In this document: positions 22,817 through 35,452 of the stretch, piece by piece
How positions within the stretch are numbered: the first letter of the stretch is position 1
Layout: the number at the start of each line of letters is the position of its first letter
From: Caprimulgus europaeus
Lineage: Eukaryota; Chordata; Aves; Caprimulgiformes; Caprimulgidae
Reading direction: 5' to 3'
Length of the DNA stretch: 64,000 nucleotides
Assembly: GCA_907165065.1 (NCBI GenBank)
Contig: OU015530.1
Location: 50,324,465-50,388,464 of the forward strand
Program-made: the position numbers and the translations under genes
Notes under the pieces: generated by a model
Database searches by the model: none
Told to the model about the DNA's origin: nothing
The model's input: the letters and a program-made list of their open reading frames with translations, nothing else

Positions 22817-25317
22817 TCTATTCCTTTGGAGACTAAATTGTCAGGAGCTGAGAGGCCTCGGCACCTTTGTGGCCCTTGTTCTGGGCTTGTACACTCAGGT
22901 TCACAGTGAATGTCTGATTGAGAGCCCTGATATCTGCCAAGTTTATTATCTTCCAGGTCCATTTCTATGGCCTTTGTTCACTGCACTTGAAAATGTCCCT
23001 CCTTTGTCCTGACAAACTCCTTTAGCAAAAAGAAGTGTATGAGGAAAAGATTTGAGTGATTTGTTTTTTATTTACTGTCATAATGAGCTGCATTGTTGAC
23101 TTCAATTGTTTTTTGGTGAGGAAACTTTGTTCTAATGTATCTTACACTGCTTGGTTGTAGTGTGATGCTCAGGTCAGCTGCTGTAAATTAAATGTACAGT
23201 GTTGTAGGGGATACCTGGTTCTTGATACAATGGGTATAAATAAATAAATTAATTAAAAACCAATAAAACATATACCTCTTCAAGTTGTCCCATTTCTCAG
23301 CATGACATCCACCATTCACTGCCACCAGGAGAGATCACATTTGGAAAATGTCCAGGTGCTCCCATGGCTTTGGGGTGGTTACGTACTGTAGAATTCCTGA
23401 AGTTTAACCTGATTTTTTTCTTTATTTTACCATGTCTGTTTTCCTTCACTGAGGTTGACTCCAAGGAATTTTTTTTGGCCTTCCTCTGAGAAAGAAGGAC
23501 ACCCAAGGCTTTTCTTACAGTTTACGTACAGTGTATGTGAAGAGTGATCAGGCAGAAAATTTTAAGTGCCAGTACTTGCACAGTCTAAAACTGTAAATCC
23601 CTACAAAATAAGCCTAATTAAGTCCCTGGCTTCACTAACTGACTATTTGTACTCTGTCTTACTCCAAAAATGCCAGGTACGTGGGGGATTAGCGAGTGCC
23701 TGCATTATCAGATATCTGACATCAAGTAACCAAGCAAAATGTCCAAACTTCTGTGATTCATTGGAGCTGTTTATATTTTTCCAGCTGGAGTAGGCATTCC
23801 TCAACTCTGGCAAAGCAGAGACGGAAGTACACCACACCTCCAAATCCCGTTTACTTTCTCCTTCCACCCAGGAGACAATCACTTTGTTGAGAGACAAGGT
23901 GGTTAGAAGTTAATTGCAATTTAATTACCGGCTGTGTATACCTTTGCAACTGATGGAAAAGATAGCCTCTCAGTTACTAGCTTCATGCTTTCAAAAATAG
24001 CCTGGTGAGGCTTCCAAAAGAGGACTGTAAAACTGAGATGCTTTTTTTACACATACAGTCAAGTGGGTCTCCCAGTCTTGCTTTTGCAGATGCCATTGGG
24101 CAACATGTTTTTTTTGGAGGGGAATGATGTTGTGTCTCTGACTAAAACTGTAAGATTTCTGAGACCAAGCTAGATATTTTCATCAATCCATTAATACAAT
24201 ACTAATGAAAATATTACTAGTTTTGTTTATTTTTCCTACAGTGTTTACACGTAGGATGAGGTCTTCTTTCCTCAGGTGCTATACAAAACATGAAATAAAT
24301 AGACAGCTTCCCTCCAAAATAACTTAAAATCTTAAATATTCTCTTAAGGGCAAATTTTCAGAAAAATATCTGAAAATCTGACTTATTCTATGGCCATGGT
24401 CTGTTTTAAAAATAGTATAGCTATTAGGCTAATAAAGACTGGCTTTAGCAAGTATTTATTGTGCCACTAACTTGAAAATACTATTATTGTAATATGATTT
24501 TTATTATTACAATTAAAGATTGGATTGATTTTACAGGATTGAGTGTAATTAGGTTTTATAGAAGCCTCTATAGTGGAGTTCAAATATTTATCTGTATTCA
24601 AAAACAGATGTGTGTGTTGATGTAAGGTTGTAGTTTACTCCATATACCTGGTGCAGAGATGAAGTGAAAATACATGTAACAAAGTAAATATCAGAACCAG
24701 CATTTTCTGGGGAAGATTGATGTGTAGTAGATATGGCAGAGGACTGGGTTTCAGGAATTAAGTGCTGCTTTTTTGTTGTTGTTTTCATTGTAAAATGTTT
24801 TAAATTCTTGTGTGAAAAGGCCTAGCATTGGCTTGTTCCCATTTCTTCCACTAGCTCCTTGTTTAACCAGGGACTAATAATCACTTAGCTTTTGTATGGC
24901 TGAGTTTACTCATGAATGCATTTCACTGTGAGTATTTTGTCAGAGGTGTCTTTAAGTTCCATTTCTTTTTGAATCTGAAGATAAAAGGCTTTATTTTAAT
25001 AACTAATTCCTGAAGCAACACTGACATATTAAGTAAAACAGTACACAATTTTTATAGTGTCTTCTATTAAAAATATGAAACCCTGAATTTATTTTACAGA
25101 CTTATATTTTTTTCTTCATATTTAAAGAAGGGGGAAGATGTATGCTACTAGAATTTTTGAAATACAGGAAGAGCTGATGGTAACACAGTTGGTGCATCTA
25201 CAAAAAGTGCTCTGCAAGGCTCTGAAACTGGTGAGCTACTTGTTTTAAACTGCAAATCACAAAATGTAACCTCAGGCACCCTACAGGGTAGTTTGGCACT
25301 ACCTGATCAAAGTCCTC
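22817..25317. other. No gene seen
   Basis: Unassigned AT-rich sequence. A small 9-bp inverted repeat (attgtaata / tattacaat at 24486-24494 and 24505-24513) is the only structure noticed. Confidence 0.5.
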
Positions 25318-25590
25318 AAGAATAATACTTTGTACTTACAATGCCTTTTCACTGGAATAGCTCTTAGTAGTGTGTTTTGCAGCTGGGGAAATTGAAATAC
25401 AGAGGAAAGGCAAGGCTCCAAGGCAATGAGGCGCTAAAGCACATCTTTATTATGAATGATTGTTCTTTAACTTAAAATGAAGCATATACTCACATGTTAT
25501 GCTGGTCTGGGGCTGAATCACTTGTTTAAGGTCACACAGCAGACTGTTCCAGCATTAAGACTATTGGAATCTCTTGATTCTTGCTACTCC
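25318..25590 (+). mobile_element. MIR/L3-like old retroelement fragment(s)
   Basis: Two phrases typical of the 3' part of MIR/L3-type elements occur in the right order: gcagctggggaaattgaaat followed by acagagg (25380-25405), and aaggtcacacagcagact (25529-25546). About 120 bases separate them, more than the usual few tens, so there may be an insertion or two separate fragments. Identification rests on these phrases alone. Confidence 0.45.
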
Positions 25591-26195
25591 GTTCTTTTCC
25601 TAGATCAAGGATAACATCAAGAGTAGAGATGAGAAAATGGAATAATTAGTAAAGAATGAACCAGACCAGCAGGTGGTTAACACTTTTACAGAATATGACA
25701 TTTTCCATCTTTACCAGCATTAAACAACAAAGAGACAACGATGGTCGTGGAAGAGAATACTATGAGAAAAAAATGCAGTTAATGGCATTCCATGCACAAT
25801 TCAAGGCTATATGTGCATTGAAGAAAGACCATTGAACTCTCCTGGGAAGGGTGAAGTTTTTAGTAGTAGTGTGACTTTGAGAGATGATGTGGTTATTATG
25901 CTCTTTGACATTAATCCTTGCTAATGCTGACTAAATTTTTGTGCATACAGCTATATGAACTAAATATGTGCATTTGCCATAGAATTCCTGTAGATTGACA
26001 GCTTTTGTTACAAAAAAGTGTATAGTGTTCAACAGATACTTAAGCAATAATATATTTTTCCTGCTTTTATAAAGAAGATGTAAATTGTTCAGTGCAGTGT
26101 GTTTGTACAGCTAAGATATTTTATTGATATCAAGTTGCCCCAAAGTCCAGCTTTGGGCTTTGTAAGGAATCAAATAGTTTCTGGAAGTTTTTCCC

Positions 26196-26221
26196 TTTTT
26201 TTTTTTTTTTTTTTTTTTTTT
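26196..26221. repeat. Poly(T) run of 26
   Basis: T26 on the plus strand, followed by gacaggattaaag. This is the longest homopolymer in the window. Read on minus it could be the tail of a retrotransposed RNA, but no source sequence is recognisable next to it. Confidence 0.95.
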
Positions 26222-28949
26222 GACAGGATTAAAGAATGTAAAACTCTATTTGTATTAAACAGATTAAGCTGTTAGTAAACATGTCCCCTTTAAATTAAGT
26301 GCTGGTGAAGACAAAGAAAGTGCTTTGTTGTTGTCAGATGGATTTGTCTTAAGTCAAATGGGCAAACAAGTTAAACATCAGTCCTCTTTAAATCCCTAAT
26401 GGCTGGGCAGATTAAATCTCAAAAGGTCTGTAAAATGAGTAAAAAAATTAAATTGCTTTACTTCTTCCTGTCGTTTACTTTGGCTAAAGCATTTTTCTTC
26501 TTCCTTTTCTTTTTTCTTCTCTTTTTTCTTCCCATCCAGCTTCAGAGGACTTTGTTTTCAAACTGCATTAGCATACAGACAAATATTAAACAAGAATTTC
26601 ACTTCTCTGCAGTCTTGTCACTTGTGATGAATACATCCTTGCTCGGTAAGTGCTGGTGACACATCATTGTGGCAGCTTCTGCCTCTCAACAGAAGGATAA
26701 TTAATCTTGCTATCAGCACTCCTAAACAGGGGTAGCTAGTTCAAAGTTTTATTCCATGGAGCTGCTTTGTGTGGGGTGGGATTCCTTCATTTGAAACGAT
26801 TGCCTGCGAATCATGGCCTTCCTGTGATTAGCTTTTCTTTAATGCTAGGGGTGTTGATCTGTGTGGGAATAACAAAATGAGCAGGCTCTGTACTGTTCTG
26901 ACCTGACACTTTTATACCTTAATAAAGTGGGTGAGTGCAGCATGCAATGCAGAAAAGATACCAAAAGCTAAGGTGGAGCGTGGAAGTGAATTCAAGGTAT
27001 CATTCTATGGATTCTTCTTCCATCCAACTGACTACAATGGGAATTTGGGTGGTTTGATTTCTTGCAGGAAGAGAGCTGGGTTGAACACGTTACTTATACA
27101 TGACAGATATGAGTGTGAAAACATTTTCTATGTGCATCCAACAGCTATCAGCATCAGAAGTAGTAGAAGGGGGACAGACTGTTAACTAGCTAAGCATTTA
27201 AGACTGAGTATTCACAACTTTTTCCCCCATGAATTTCATCATTCCAGCAGCTCTGTGATGATGAAAATCAACCAACAGAGTATTTGCTCCAACTGGATAT
27301 TCATTTAGTTTATTAATGATAAAAAACCCCAACTTCATGCATATTAAAGGAGTGTTGATTGAAGGTCACAGAGGTGTTAGCTGTGGTGTCCTGGCTAAAT
27401 TCCAGTTGGCTAATTACAATCTGCCTTCCTAAAACTCCCTTGTAGTTTCATTATTTAGATCATTAGCTCTTTATATTTTGTTCCAAACTCTTAGTGGCAT
27501 GCCTTTATTTTTGTAAAGTGCTTTCACTCTTGAGCACGTTGCTCATCAGAAAGCAAATGGTGAAGCCAACTTTCTGCCTCTTTGAATACACTGTCTATGA
27601 TGTAGATATGGGATTTAAGTGAGCATACATCTAGCTCCAGCAAAAAGCAACTGAGGCACGTTTTACAATGTCTTGTCACACTCTGACTGTCATTTGCTGT
27701 ACTAGAATCAGATGGCACACATATGGAAAGGTGTATCTTTTTGCTATTTTCTTCCAGTTATGTAAGCATTTCATTTGACATGATTTTCTCTCCACTCTCT
27801 CATTTTTGAATCGCGTGCTACTTACTCCTTCTTGCCTGATACTTTCCACCCTTCTGACAAGCATCCTTTTTTTGCAAAGGTTTACTGAACCAAGCAAGTC
27901 AGATGGGTGATCTCTTTTTGCTGTTTGTCTCATACCAGTTGCTTTTTTCAAAGGCATGTGAGCTATCTGTGGCCCGTGGCATGTGGATCATGCTGGGAAA
28001 CACATAACAATATATGTTCTATTTGGTGATGCAGAATACGACTGCCCTCCACACCAGACAAAACCTCTGTTTGGTCAGGCTTCTGAGAGCTCTCTGTAGG
28101 AGGAAGATGGGTCCTGTACTTGGTTCTGAACTCAAGCAATCATGTTGCAGCTTGCAGAGCTGATCTGTGAAGTTCATTGGCATTTGGTATCTGCAGTAGT
28201 GTTTTCATACCTAACAGGAGTCACACATCAGTGATGTTGTCTGTTGTAGTAACAGACTGAGATCACATTTGGCTGTGGTTTGTACTGACTTTACTCTTAC
28301 AGTCCACTTGTGATTTTTCTTGCTGAAGGTCCACTGTGAAAACTGATGGAGGAGAAGCAGTGAAGCAGCTATTTAGAAATAGGTTCAAATTAAGTTGAAA
28401 TAATTGGCTCTAGAGGTTAGGTCCATGCTTTTAATTGAAAAAGGGAAGGAAAATTGTTTATCAATTATTCAAGATGTTTTCTTTGTACGAAACACTGAGT
28501 TTTTTTGTAAGTATACATGTCTCAATGTAGTGTTTTTATTGAACTATTAAATGTAATTAGAAACCAAAGGTGAATGGTGTCTCAGTGAGTCAAGAAAGCC
28601 ATGTAGGAGCTGAGTGGTGTCTGTAGTGTTCTGAGCACTGTCAGTTCCCCAGGAAGCCTATCTAAGGGTGATTAGCTCTTTACTCATACTTACTTCAGCT
28701 TGCTTCTAACTAATGATGATTTACCATTTTGCTAAATGCTAAGCAGCATTTGTTTGGTGGAGTGCAATGTGCTGGCTTAGAGAAAAGCAGGTAAAGATTC
28801 AGTATAAAAGGACTGTCAAAATACTTCTAAAATATACTGTTGTAGTGTTAAACCATTTATTAATAAGCCTATTAATACCCAAGGATTTTTTTGTGTGTGT
28901 GTCTTTAGGTTCTGTTAAAAACATCAGTGTTTAAGATGCTATCCACACA
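26222..28949. other. No gene seen
   Basis: Unassigned sequence with no recognised gene, RNA or repeat. Short frames (for example 27676-27957 minus, 93 codons) are within chance expectation. Confidence 0.5.
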
Positions 28950-29038
28950 GGCTTAATGCCAGGGAAAGCAATCCCATTAAATTGGACCTCATAAATATTT
29001 CATGAGGTCCAATTTAAAATTAATCTTGGCATGAAGCC
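28950..29038. repeat. Long foldback hairpin
   Basis: A perfect 16-bp inverted repeat (28977-28992 and 29002-29017: ttaaattggacctcat / atgaggtccaatttaa) encloses a 9-nt loop, aaatatttc. Outside it a second pair of arms (28950-28963 ggcttaatgccagg; 29025-29038 cttggcatgaagcc) pairs at 12 of 14 positions. The inner flanks are unequal (13 and 7 nt), giving an internal bulge. Total span is 89 nt. It could be a MITE remnant, a pre-miRNA-like hairpin or another structured element; the sequence does not decide. Confidence 0.8.
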
Positions 29039-30224
29039 AACCCAGGCAGTATATTTGCTACTGTATTAAAAAGAAGCAGCAGATGAGGTATTTTTTCACA
29101 ATAGTAATCTGACTGGATTTTTGCACAATCCTAACAATATTTTTAATAATACAGCTGTTAGTTTTGGCAGGAAGAAATGCATTTCTTTCATCACCCGTTC
29201 ATGCAAGAATCATACTGCAACTAGCATATTTTAAATGTCATCATTCTAGAAGATGATTTTTTTTTTTACTGGTGATGAAACCTCTGTTTTCTGAAAAAAT
29301 TTTCACCTTGTTACTTGGAAGGAAATAAATAGTCAGATCTGTAACTTACAAGTGAGGGTGTAGGTTTCTTTAGGAAAGGGCCATGAAGTAGCTGATTTAG
29401 GCAGGTAGGAGATTATCAGTGTGATTTGAGTCTGAAGTACCTAAGTCAACTAGGAAATAAAGTTTAGATTTTCAAGTCGTTGTGAGAGGATTGTGAAATT
29501 TACTTCTGGTCACAGTGTTAGTAGGCAAATTGGAAGAACTGTGATTTGAGAGCAGTTGAGACTCAGCAAAAATATATTGGTAGGTATGATCAAAATCTTC
29601 TAGGAAAGCCTTTATTTATTTTTCAGAGACAATATGTCCTGATTTAGTGCCTCTTTGAGTCAATTGGGGTTTTAATTGGTGGCTACAGAATCAGAATGCA
29701 TAAGACACAGGCAGAGAAAGGGCAACTCATTTACTTTGCTCATTTAGGAGATCAGATGGTTCTGGGGGACTGCCTGATGGAAAAATAATTTGGGCTGCAA
29801 AAAGAAAATGTCTCCCACTCTTGGAAATAAGATGAAGTCTCTAAATAATTGCTAATTTTTGACAAGAATATTAGGAGACTTCTTTTCTGTCTTTCATGTA
29901 TATTGCTTATTCTCCTAATCTGTGACCAAATTACAGTCTCAAGAATTTCCCTTATATATTTGGGAAACACTTAAAACTATGTATGTGAGCAAAGGGAATA
30001 AATAATAAAAACAATGGCATCATAAGAGCTTGAGGAACGGTTTGTGTTGTGTGGCTTTAAAACTGGTTTGAGGGTGAAGAAGAAAGCCTTTTATGCTGGA
30101 ATAATTTCTGGGAGACACTGGTAAGGAACAAGATTACAGGGTGTTTAGAGATGTGCGTTTCAATAAGGAGCAATCACCATTCATATGCATACGTTTCATT
30201 TAAATGCATTATATACACCAGCAG
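29039..30224. other. No gene seen
   Basis: Unassigned AT-rich sequence with a short T run near 29260. No gene, RNA or repeat was recognised. Confidence 0.5.
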
Positions 30225-30300
30225 ATTGGGAGGCAATCCTGAGACATTGAACATAATTTATTTGGATTTGAAGAAAGCCTTTGCTTTTGTGCCTCACAAT
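30225..30300 (+). mobile_element. LINE reverse-transcriptase motif relic
   Basis: The plus strand reads I-I-Y-L-D-L-K-K-A-F-A-F-V-P-H-N (about 30251-30299), a clear version of the CR1/L3-type motif 'YLDFxKAFDTVPHN' with the second conserved Asp changed. Sequence beyond about 30300 decays beyond recognition. It is an old, dead fragment. Confidence 0.55.
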
Positions 30301-30829
30301 GGATTTGATTTACTAAGTCAGGAGACATAGTGGAAGCAAATTCAAATGGACTTGCATTTGGCTGAGGAAAGGGAAAGAGCAATAATATCACTGTGGAAAT
30401 GGACAAAGGTAACATGTAGGAAGTGGCATGATGTTCAGCTCACCTGACTTGCTGCCTGCAATTCTTGTTTAGGAATAACAGGGTGAAGGGGGAAGGGAAG
30501 GCTTCAGATAGTAACTTGTGCCTCCTGTCTTAGAGATTAATTACACCCTCTTGTGAAGGTGTGCTCTACCCCATTTACTATAGATGGAGCCTAGAGACCT
30601 ACCTTGGTCTGGAAGCCTCACCTGAAATTAGAAGAGGTGAATCCCAAATTTGTTATTTCCTCTGTGTGTTAATTGTCTCGTTTCTTGATTGCATCCAGTG
30701 AGAGACCTAAGGGGCCCTTTAATTCATCTGAACTCTTCTCTAGTGGGTTTTGGACTGGGCCCTCTAGCCTTATTGGTGGAAGGGAAGCAGATGAGATGCT
30801 TCTTGTCAAGAAAAGGTGATCTTGATCGA

Positions 30830-30960
30830 ACGCTAAGTACACCAAAAATACTGGATGGGTTATACAGGAAAGTAGTGAACAGCTCTGGCAGCCAGCAGGG
30901 ATTCACTGAGGATGGGTCATCTCCAAGCTGATAGTGAGAGCTAGTCACAGGTCAGCAGTG
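30830..30960 (+). mobile_element. Possible LINE RT relic (N-terminal block)
   Basis: S-S-G-S-Q-Q-G-F-T-E-D-G-S-S (about 30880-30922) resembles the 'SQHGFTKGxSCLT' block of CR1-like reverse transcriptases. In an intact element this block comes before the YLDF motif; here it lies about 600 bases after the 30251 motif on the same strand. So this is a separate insertion, a rearrangement, or a chance match. Confidence 0.35.
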
Positions 30961-31224
30961 AGGTATGTGAAATGCTTCAGTTACACATAGTAGTCTTCAA
31001 GACCTGCATTTAAAAGAGTCTGTGAGATATGAATAAAAGGGCACATAAGAAACCAGAGAGGCTTGATCCTTCCAAAGATGGGCTTGTCAGTATGGGGGAA
31101 GTGAAAGATGCAGACTCTTGAGAAGCAGAAATTTAATTAATTCAAGGAATTCTAGCCATAAGATTTTATTGTTTAGCAAAATTTGGTCAAAAGTTGAATC
31201 TTTAGCTTTCAGTTTACTTTCAGG

Positions 31225-32520
31225 GTTACCGAATAACAGAATGATTGAGGTTGGAAGGCACCTCTGGAGTTTGTCTAGTCCACACCTCTCCTGCTCAAAG
31301 CAAAGCCAGCTGAAGCAAATTACCCAGGGGCATGTCCGGTCAGGGTTTGAATGTATCCAAGGATGCAGACTTCACAACCTCTCTGGGAAACCTGTTCCAG
31401 CATTCAGTCACCCTTAGAATATACATGTTTTTTCTTATGTTTAAATAGAATTCCTTGTATTTCAGTTTGTGGCTGTTGTCCTTTCCCTGGATACCACTGA
31501 GAAGAGTCTGGCTCTGTCTTGTGTACACCATCTCATCAGGTATTTACATACATTGGTAAGATCCCCCTGAGCCTTCTCCAGGCTCAACAATCCCAGTTCT
31601 CTTTATATGACAGATGGTCCAATATCTTAATCATCTTTGTGGCCCTTTGCTGGACTTGCCTAAGTGTGTCCATGTCTTAGAGTGGGGAGCCCAGCACTAC
31701 AGCCAGCACTCCAGATCTGCTCTTACCAGTGCTGAGAGGAAGAATCACCTCACTTGCCCTGTTAGCAGTGCTCTTCCTAGCACAGCTCAGGATGCTGTTG
31801 TCCTTTGCTACAAGGGTGCATTGCTGGATCATGTTAAACTTGATGTCCCAAGTCCTTTTCTGCTGCTTTCCAGCTGGTCAGTCAGGTTATAATGACATTA
31901 TTCCTCCCAAGGAACAGGACTTTATCTTTCCCTCTGTTGAACTCCATGGAACTCCTCTTTGCCCATTTCTCCAGCATGTGGAGGTCCCTCTGAACAACAG
32001 CACAACCATCTGGTCTGTTACACATTTCTCCAAGTTTTGTATTATCTGTAAACTTGCTGAGGGTGTACTGTGGCTCATCTTCCAGTTAATTAATGAAGAT
32101 GATAAACAATGTTGGCCCCAGCATCCATCCCTGGGGTGTGCCACTGATGATTGGCCTCCAGCTGGACTCATGCCAGTAATCACAACAGTTTGGGCCCAGC
32201 AGTTCAGCAAGCTTTCAGTTCATCTCACAGTTTACTTATCTAGCCTGTAGTTCATCAGTTTCTCTGTCAGGACGTTGTGGGAGATGCCACTCAAAGCCAT
32301 ACTGGAGTCAGAATGAACATCATCCACTGCTTTCCTCCACTGCTGTACTTTTGGCCACTGAGCCAGTCATCTCATGGTAGAAGGCTATCAGGTTGGTGAG
32401 GCATTTGTTCTTCATAAATGCATATTGACTAATCCCAATCACTTTCTTGACCTTCAGATATGTGGAAATGGTTTCCAGGGTTATTTGCTCCATCACATTC
32501 CCTGGAATTGAAGTGAGGCT
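31225..32520 (-). mobile_element. CR1 LINE, 1.3 kb, eroded, antisense
   Basis: A 5'-truncated CR1 of a different subfamily from the others (tail complement: aatgattgaggttggaagg then cacctctggag). On the minus strand, from high to low coordinate: P-G-N-V-M-E-Q (32507-32485), S-Q-Y-A-F-M-K (near 32420), the eroded YLDF/KAFD region (32335-32284), and T-L-S-K-F-T-D-N-T-K-L (32065-32030), where the catalytic FADD box has become FTDN. The C-terminal block and 3' UTR run to 31225. Two plus-strand open frames of 92 and 173 codons and a minus frame of 107 codons inside it are repeat artefacts. Confidence 0.92.
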
Positions 32521-35408
32521 TCAAATGATGCAAAATAAAATGAAACAATAGTTGTTTTGAATAACTAGATTTTGACTTAAAGATTGATGTCCACGGGTTA
32601 ATATTACTAGATTCAGATAAAAGATGGAATAAAATAATTGTAAGGGAAGATTAAAGGGCAAAGGAGGGTGTATAAAAGCTGCAAGGTCAGTAAGAGAGGT
32701 CAAGCACTCAGGTTCTGAGTTTTTTCTGCTAAGATCTTTGGCTTCCTTGGACTTGAGGTCGCCCAGGAGCTAAACAGCAGGCAACTACTAATGCCATCTG
32801 CTGGAAAAGGGAACTTGTAATACTGAGTCTGCTTCCCCACAATATTTTTAATCTACTAATCCTGATGAAGATGTTTTGTAAATAGTCTCATTCTGAAGGA
32901 AAGCCATTATTAGGCATCAGCTTCTTGGAAAAGAGTAACAGAAATGGAAGTTTCTTATGATGGAAGGTCATCTTATTGTATGTACATCTTTATATCCTGA
33001 AGTACCTGCAAGGCTGTTGTTATGCATCTCATCATTGCTTTTAGCATTGTTCCCTGCCCAGTCTAGATGCTGTTCACAATACCTTTCTCTAGACACCAGA
33101 TTTAAATACCCAAATATAAGAAGCTAGATTGTCTGTCTGCAGATAATCAGCTGTTTTCATCTGCTTTTTCTTGCTCCTTTCTTGCTCATACCCCCTCAGC
33201 ATATCCTTCTGTTTTCTTCTTGGCCCAGGGTGTAATTTCTGAACTAATAAAGACCTTCCTCAGTCATGCCAAAGAATGGAGAGCTTGCAGTGATTAAGAG
33301 TGAAGATGAGAGCTCACATATTATCAAGGAAAGGATATATTGAATGGTGGTAAAATGATAACCTAGCTGGATATATAAGGAGAAAGAGAAAGAAGTAAGA
33401 TTAGGGTTAATGAAAAGACAAATCTGCTGTAATCTGTAAACTCACCCACTCAAAATGCAAAGAGAGTAGAAAGGCTGGATTCTGCTGGTTAACAGGATGA
33501 CTGTGATTCACCAAAGTGACTGCAGAAAAGGCAAACAGAAAGTCTCAGACATAGTGTTTCCAGTAGTGACAGAGAGTATTAATGTCATCACAAAAAGCAT
33601 TGTTAAACCCCAGCATTTTTTAGCCTAGCAACTGTGCTGTAAGTGTATATAGCTTTTCTCTGTACATCTATCAAGGGAGAAAAACAGTAGTGCTATTGAA
33701 AATAGAAGATAATGTTGGCATTAAAACAAATGGGTTTAATCATCCATGAGTAAGCCTGGCAATATGAACAACATTTGTAAGTATCAGAAAGAGCAGTTAA
33801 AGTTCTGGAACTACCTCCCAGTACAAACTGCGGGGAGATAAAAATTTAAATAGCTTAATGACGGAGTGTGCTCAGTTGATAAAAGAGTGCAATGCCTATG
33901 ACAGCTCACACTATGCCCCAAGAGCTTTCTTCTAGTAAACATATTGCCAAAATCACAAGAGATGGGATTCAGTTGCCTGGCTGTAGATATCTAGTGCCTT
34001 TTGACATACCTCAGGATATCGTGGCTGGCCTTCAGCTGCCACTCCTGAACGGTGTAGGTCTCTCACATCCTGTGTCACATCTGATGGGTGTCAGGTGGAT
34101 GCTTCAGGGTGTCTATGGTATCTCCAATGGCATTAGATGTTTGTGTCTGGGCAGCTGAATCAAGCCCTGAAAGCCGATAGAGGAGAAGTTAGGAAAGTTA
34201 AACTCAGCTTTGTTTATCTCTGGTTTGTAGTGGTGCTGAAATATCAGCACGTTATGCTGATATAGTGTGTTCTTGCATCAGCTCATTAGCTTTGATATGT
34301 GTTTAAGTGTTATGTTTATGCACTCATTATAAATAAAGGAATTAAAACTATACGAAGCATAGTTTGTCAGTTATGTAAGGAAGTATCTGCTGCTTCTGAA
34401 TACAAAACTATGCTGGAGAGGACAATATAAGAGCAGCCAACAGAAAATTCTATGCAACGCAAACAATTTTTTATCACTATCAGGAGTCTATACTGTCCCC
34501 TTGCCTCCTGTAGCTCTTTCTTCAGTAGCCAACCTTCTCTCACATTTTAAATTGATGGGTAAACAGCGACATCTCCAATCTTACCTAAATGTATCAGCTT
34601 CCTGAGATGCCACTATACGTCTTTTGTAATAGTGTTACAATATAAGCCCATTTTAGATCTGTGGTACCAATGAATGTTTGTCTTAAATTAATAAAATATA
34701 GGATGACTCCAAAGCCTACTGAAAGGAATTAATTTAGTTGAATGTTATATTGATTTAGTGAGATTTAGAACAAGCTGTGCATATAGAAATAGGTTTAATT
34801 AATTTTTATTGACTGCAACATAAATGGAGAAAATTCTCCAAGAAGAGGTAGAGGTGCCCTTAGAAGTGGGACTGGATGATATTTAGTGAAACTCTGGAGT
34901 TGATATTAGATAAATTTGGCACTCTATGAAAGCAGATCAGCATTCCATTCAAGTTGTCATGCTCCCCTTTCAGAAGTAGACTTTTATCTTTTGCCTTCAG
35001 AAGGAAAGCATCTGATATTTGCAACCAGGTGTTTCTGACCATATGCCAATATTATTAATATCAACACATTAATAATATTATTAGAAAATTATCCACCATG
35101 CATAAGGACCTACATAGCATTTGCAATTTCATATGTTAATAGCTTTGGGAATAAGATGGAAGTTGAAGTAGATTTGTATCTCTACAATAGCATGCAGTGT
35201 CCTGACAGCATGCTACTGTTTCTCCATTATATGGGTTAAGATTTATACCAGACTATCAGTACACAAAGTTGAAAGCATTATCTTTGGCTGTATATTTTAT
35301 AGGGGAATTTTTTGAATAGAAGGAACTTGCTTGATACTAGATAAGATTTTCTGTGGAAGTTATGGAGTTGCAACTCAGGTGTTCCAGTTATAAGCTACAC
35401 CTGGAAAA

Positions 35409-35452
35409 GGAGAGAGTATTTGACTGAGTGGGAGAGAGCGTTTGACTGAGTG
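35409..35452. repeat. 22-bp tandem duplication
   Basis: Two adjacent copies of ggagagagNNtttgactgagtg, differing only at the two N positions (ta in the first, cg in the second). A small local duplication. Confidence 0.9.

Noticed and set aside
31614-32250. 92- and 173-codon plus frames and a 107-codon minus frame
   Set aside because: All lie within the antisense CR1 at 31225-32520.
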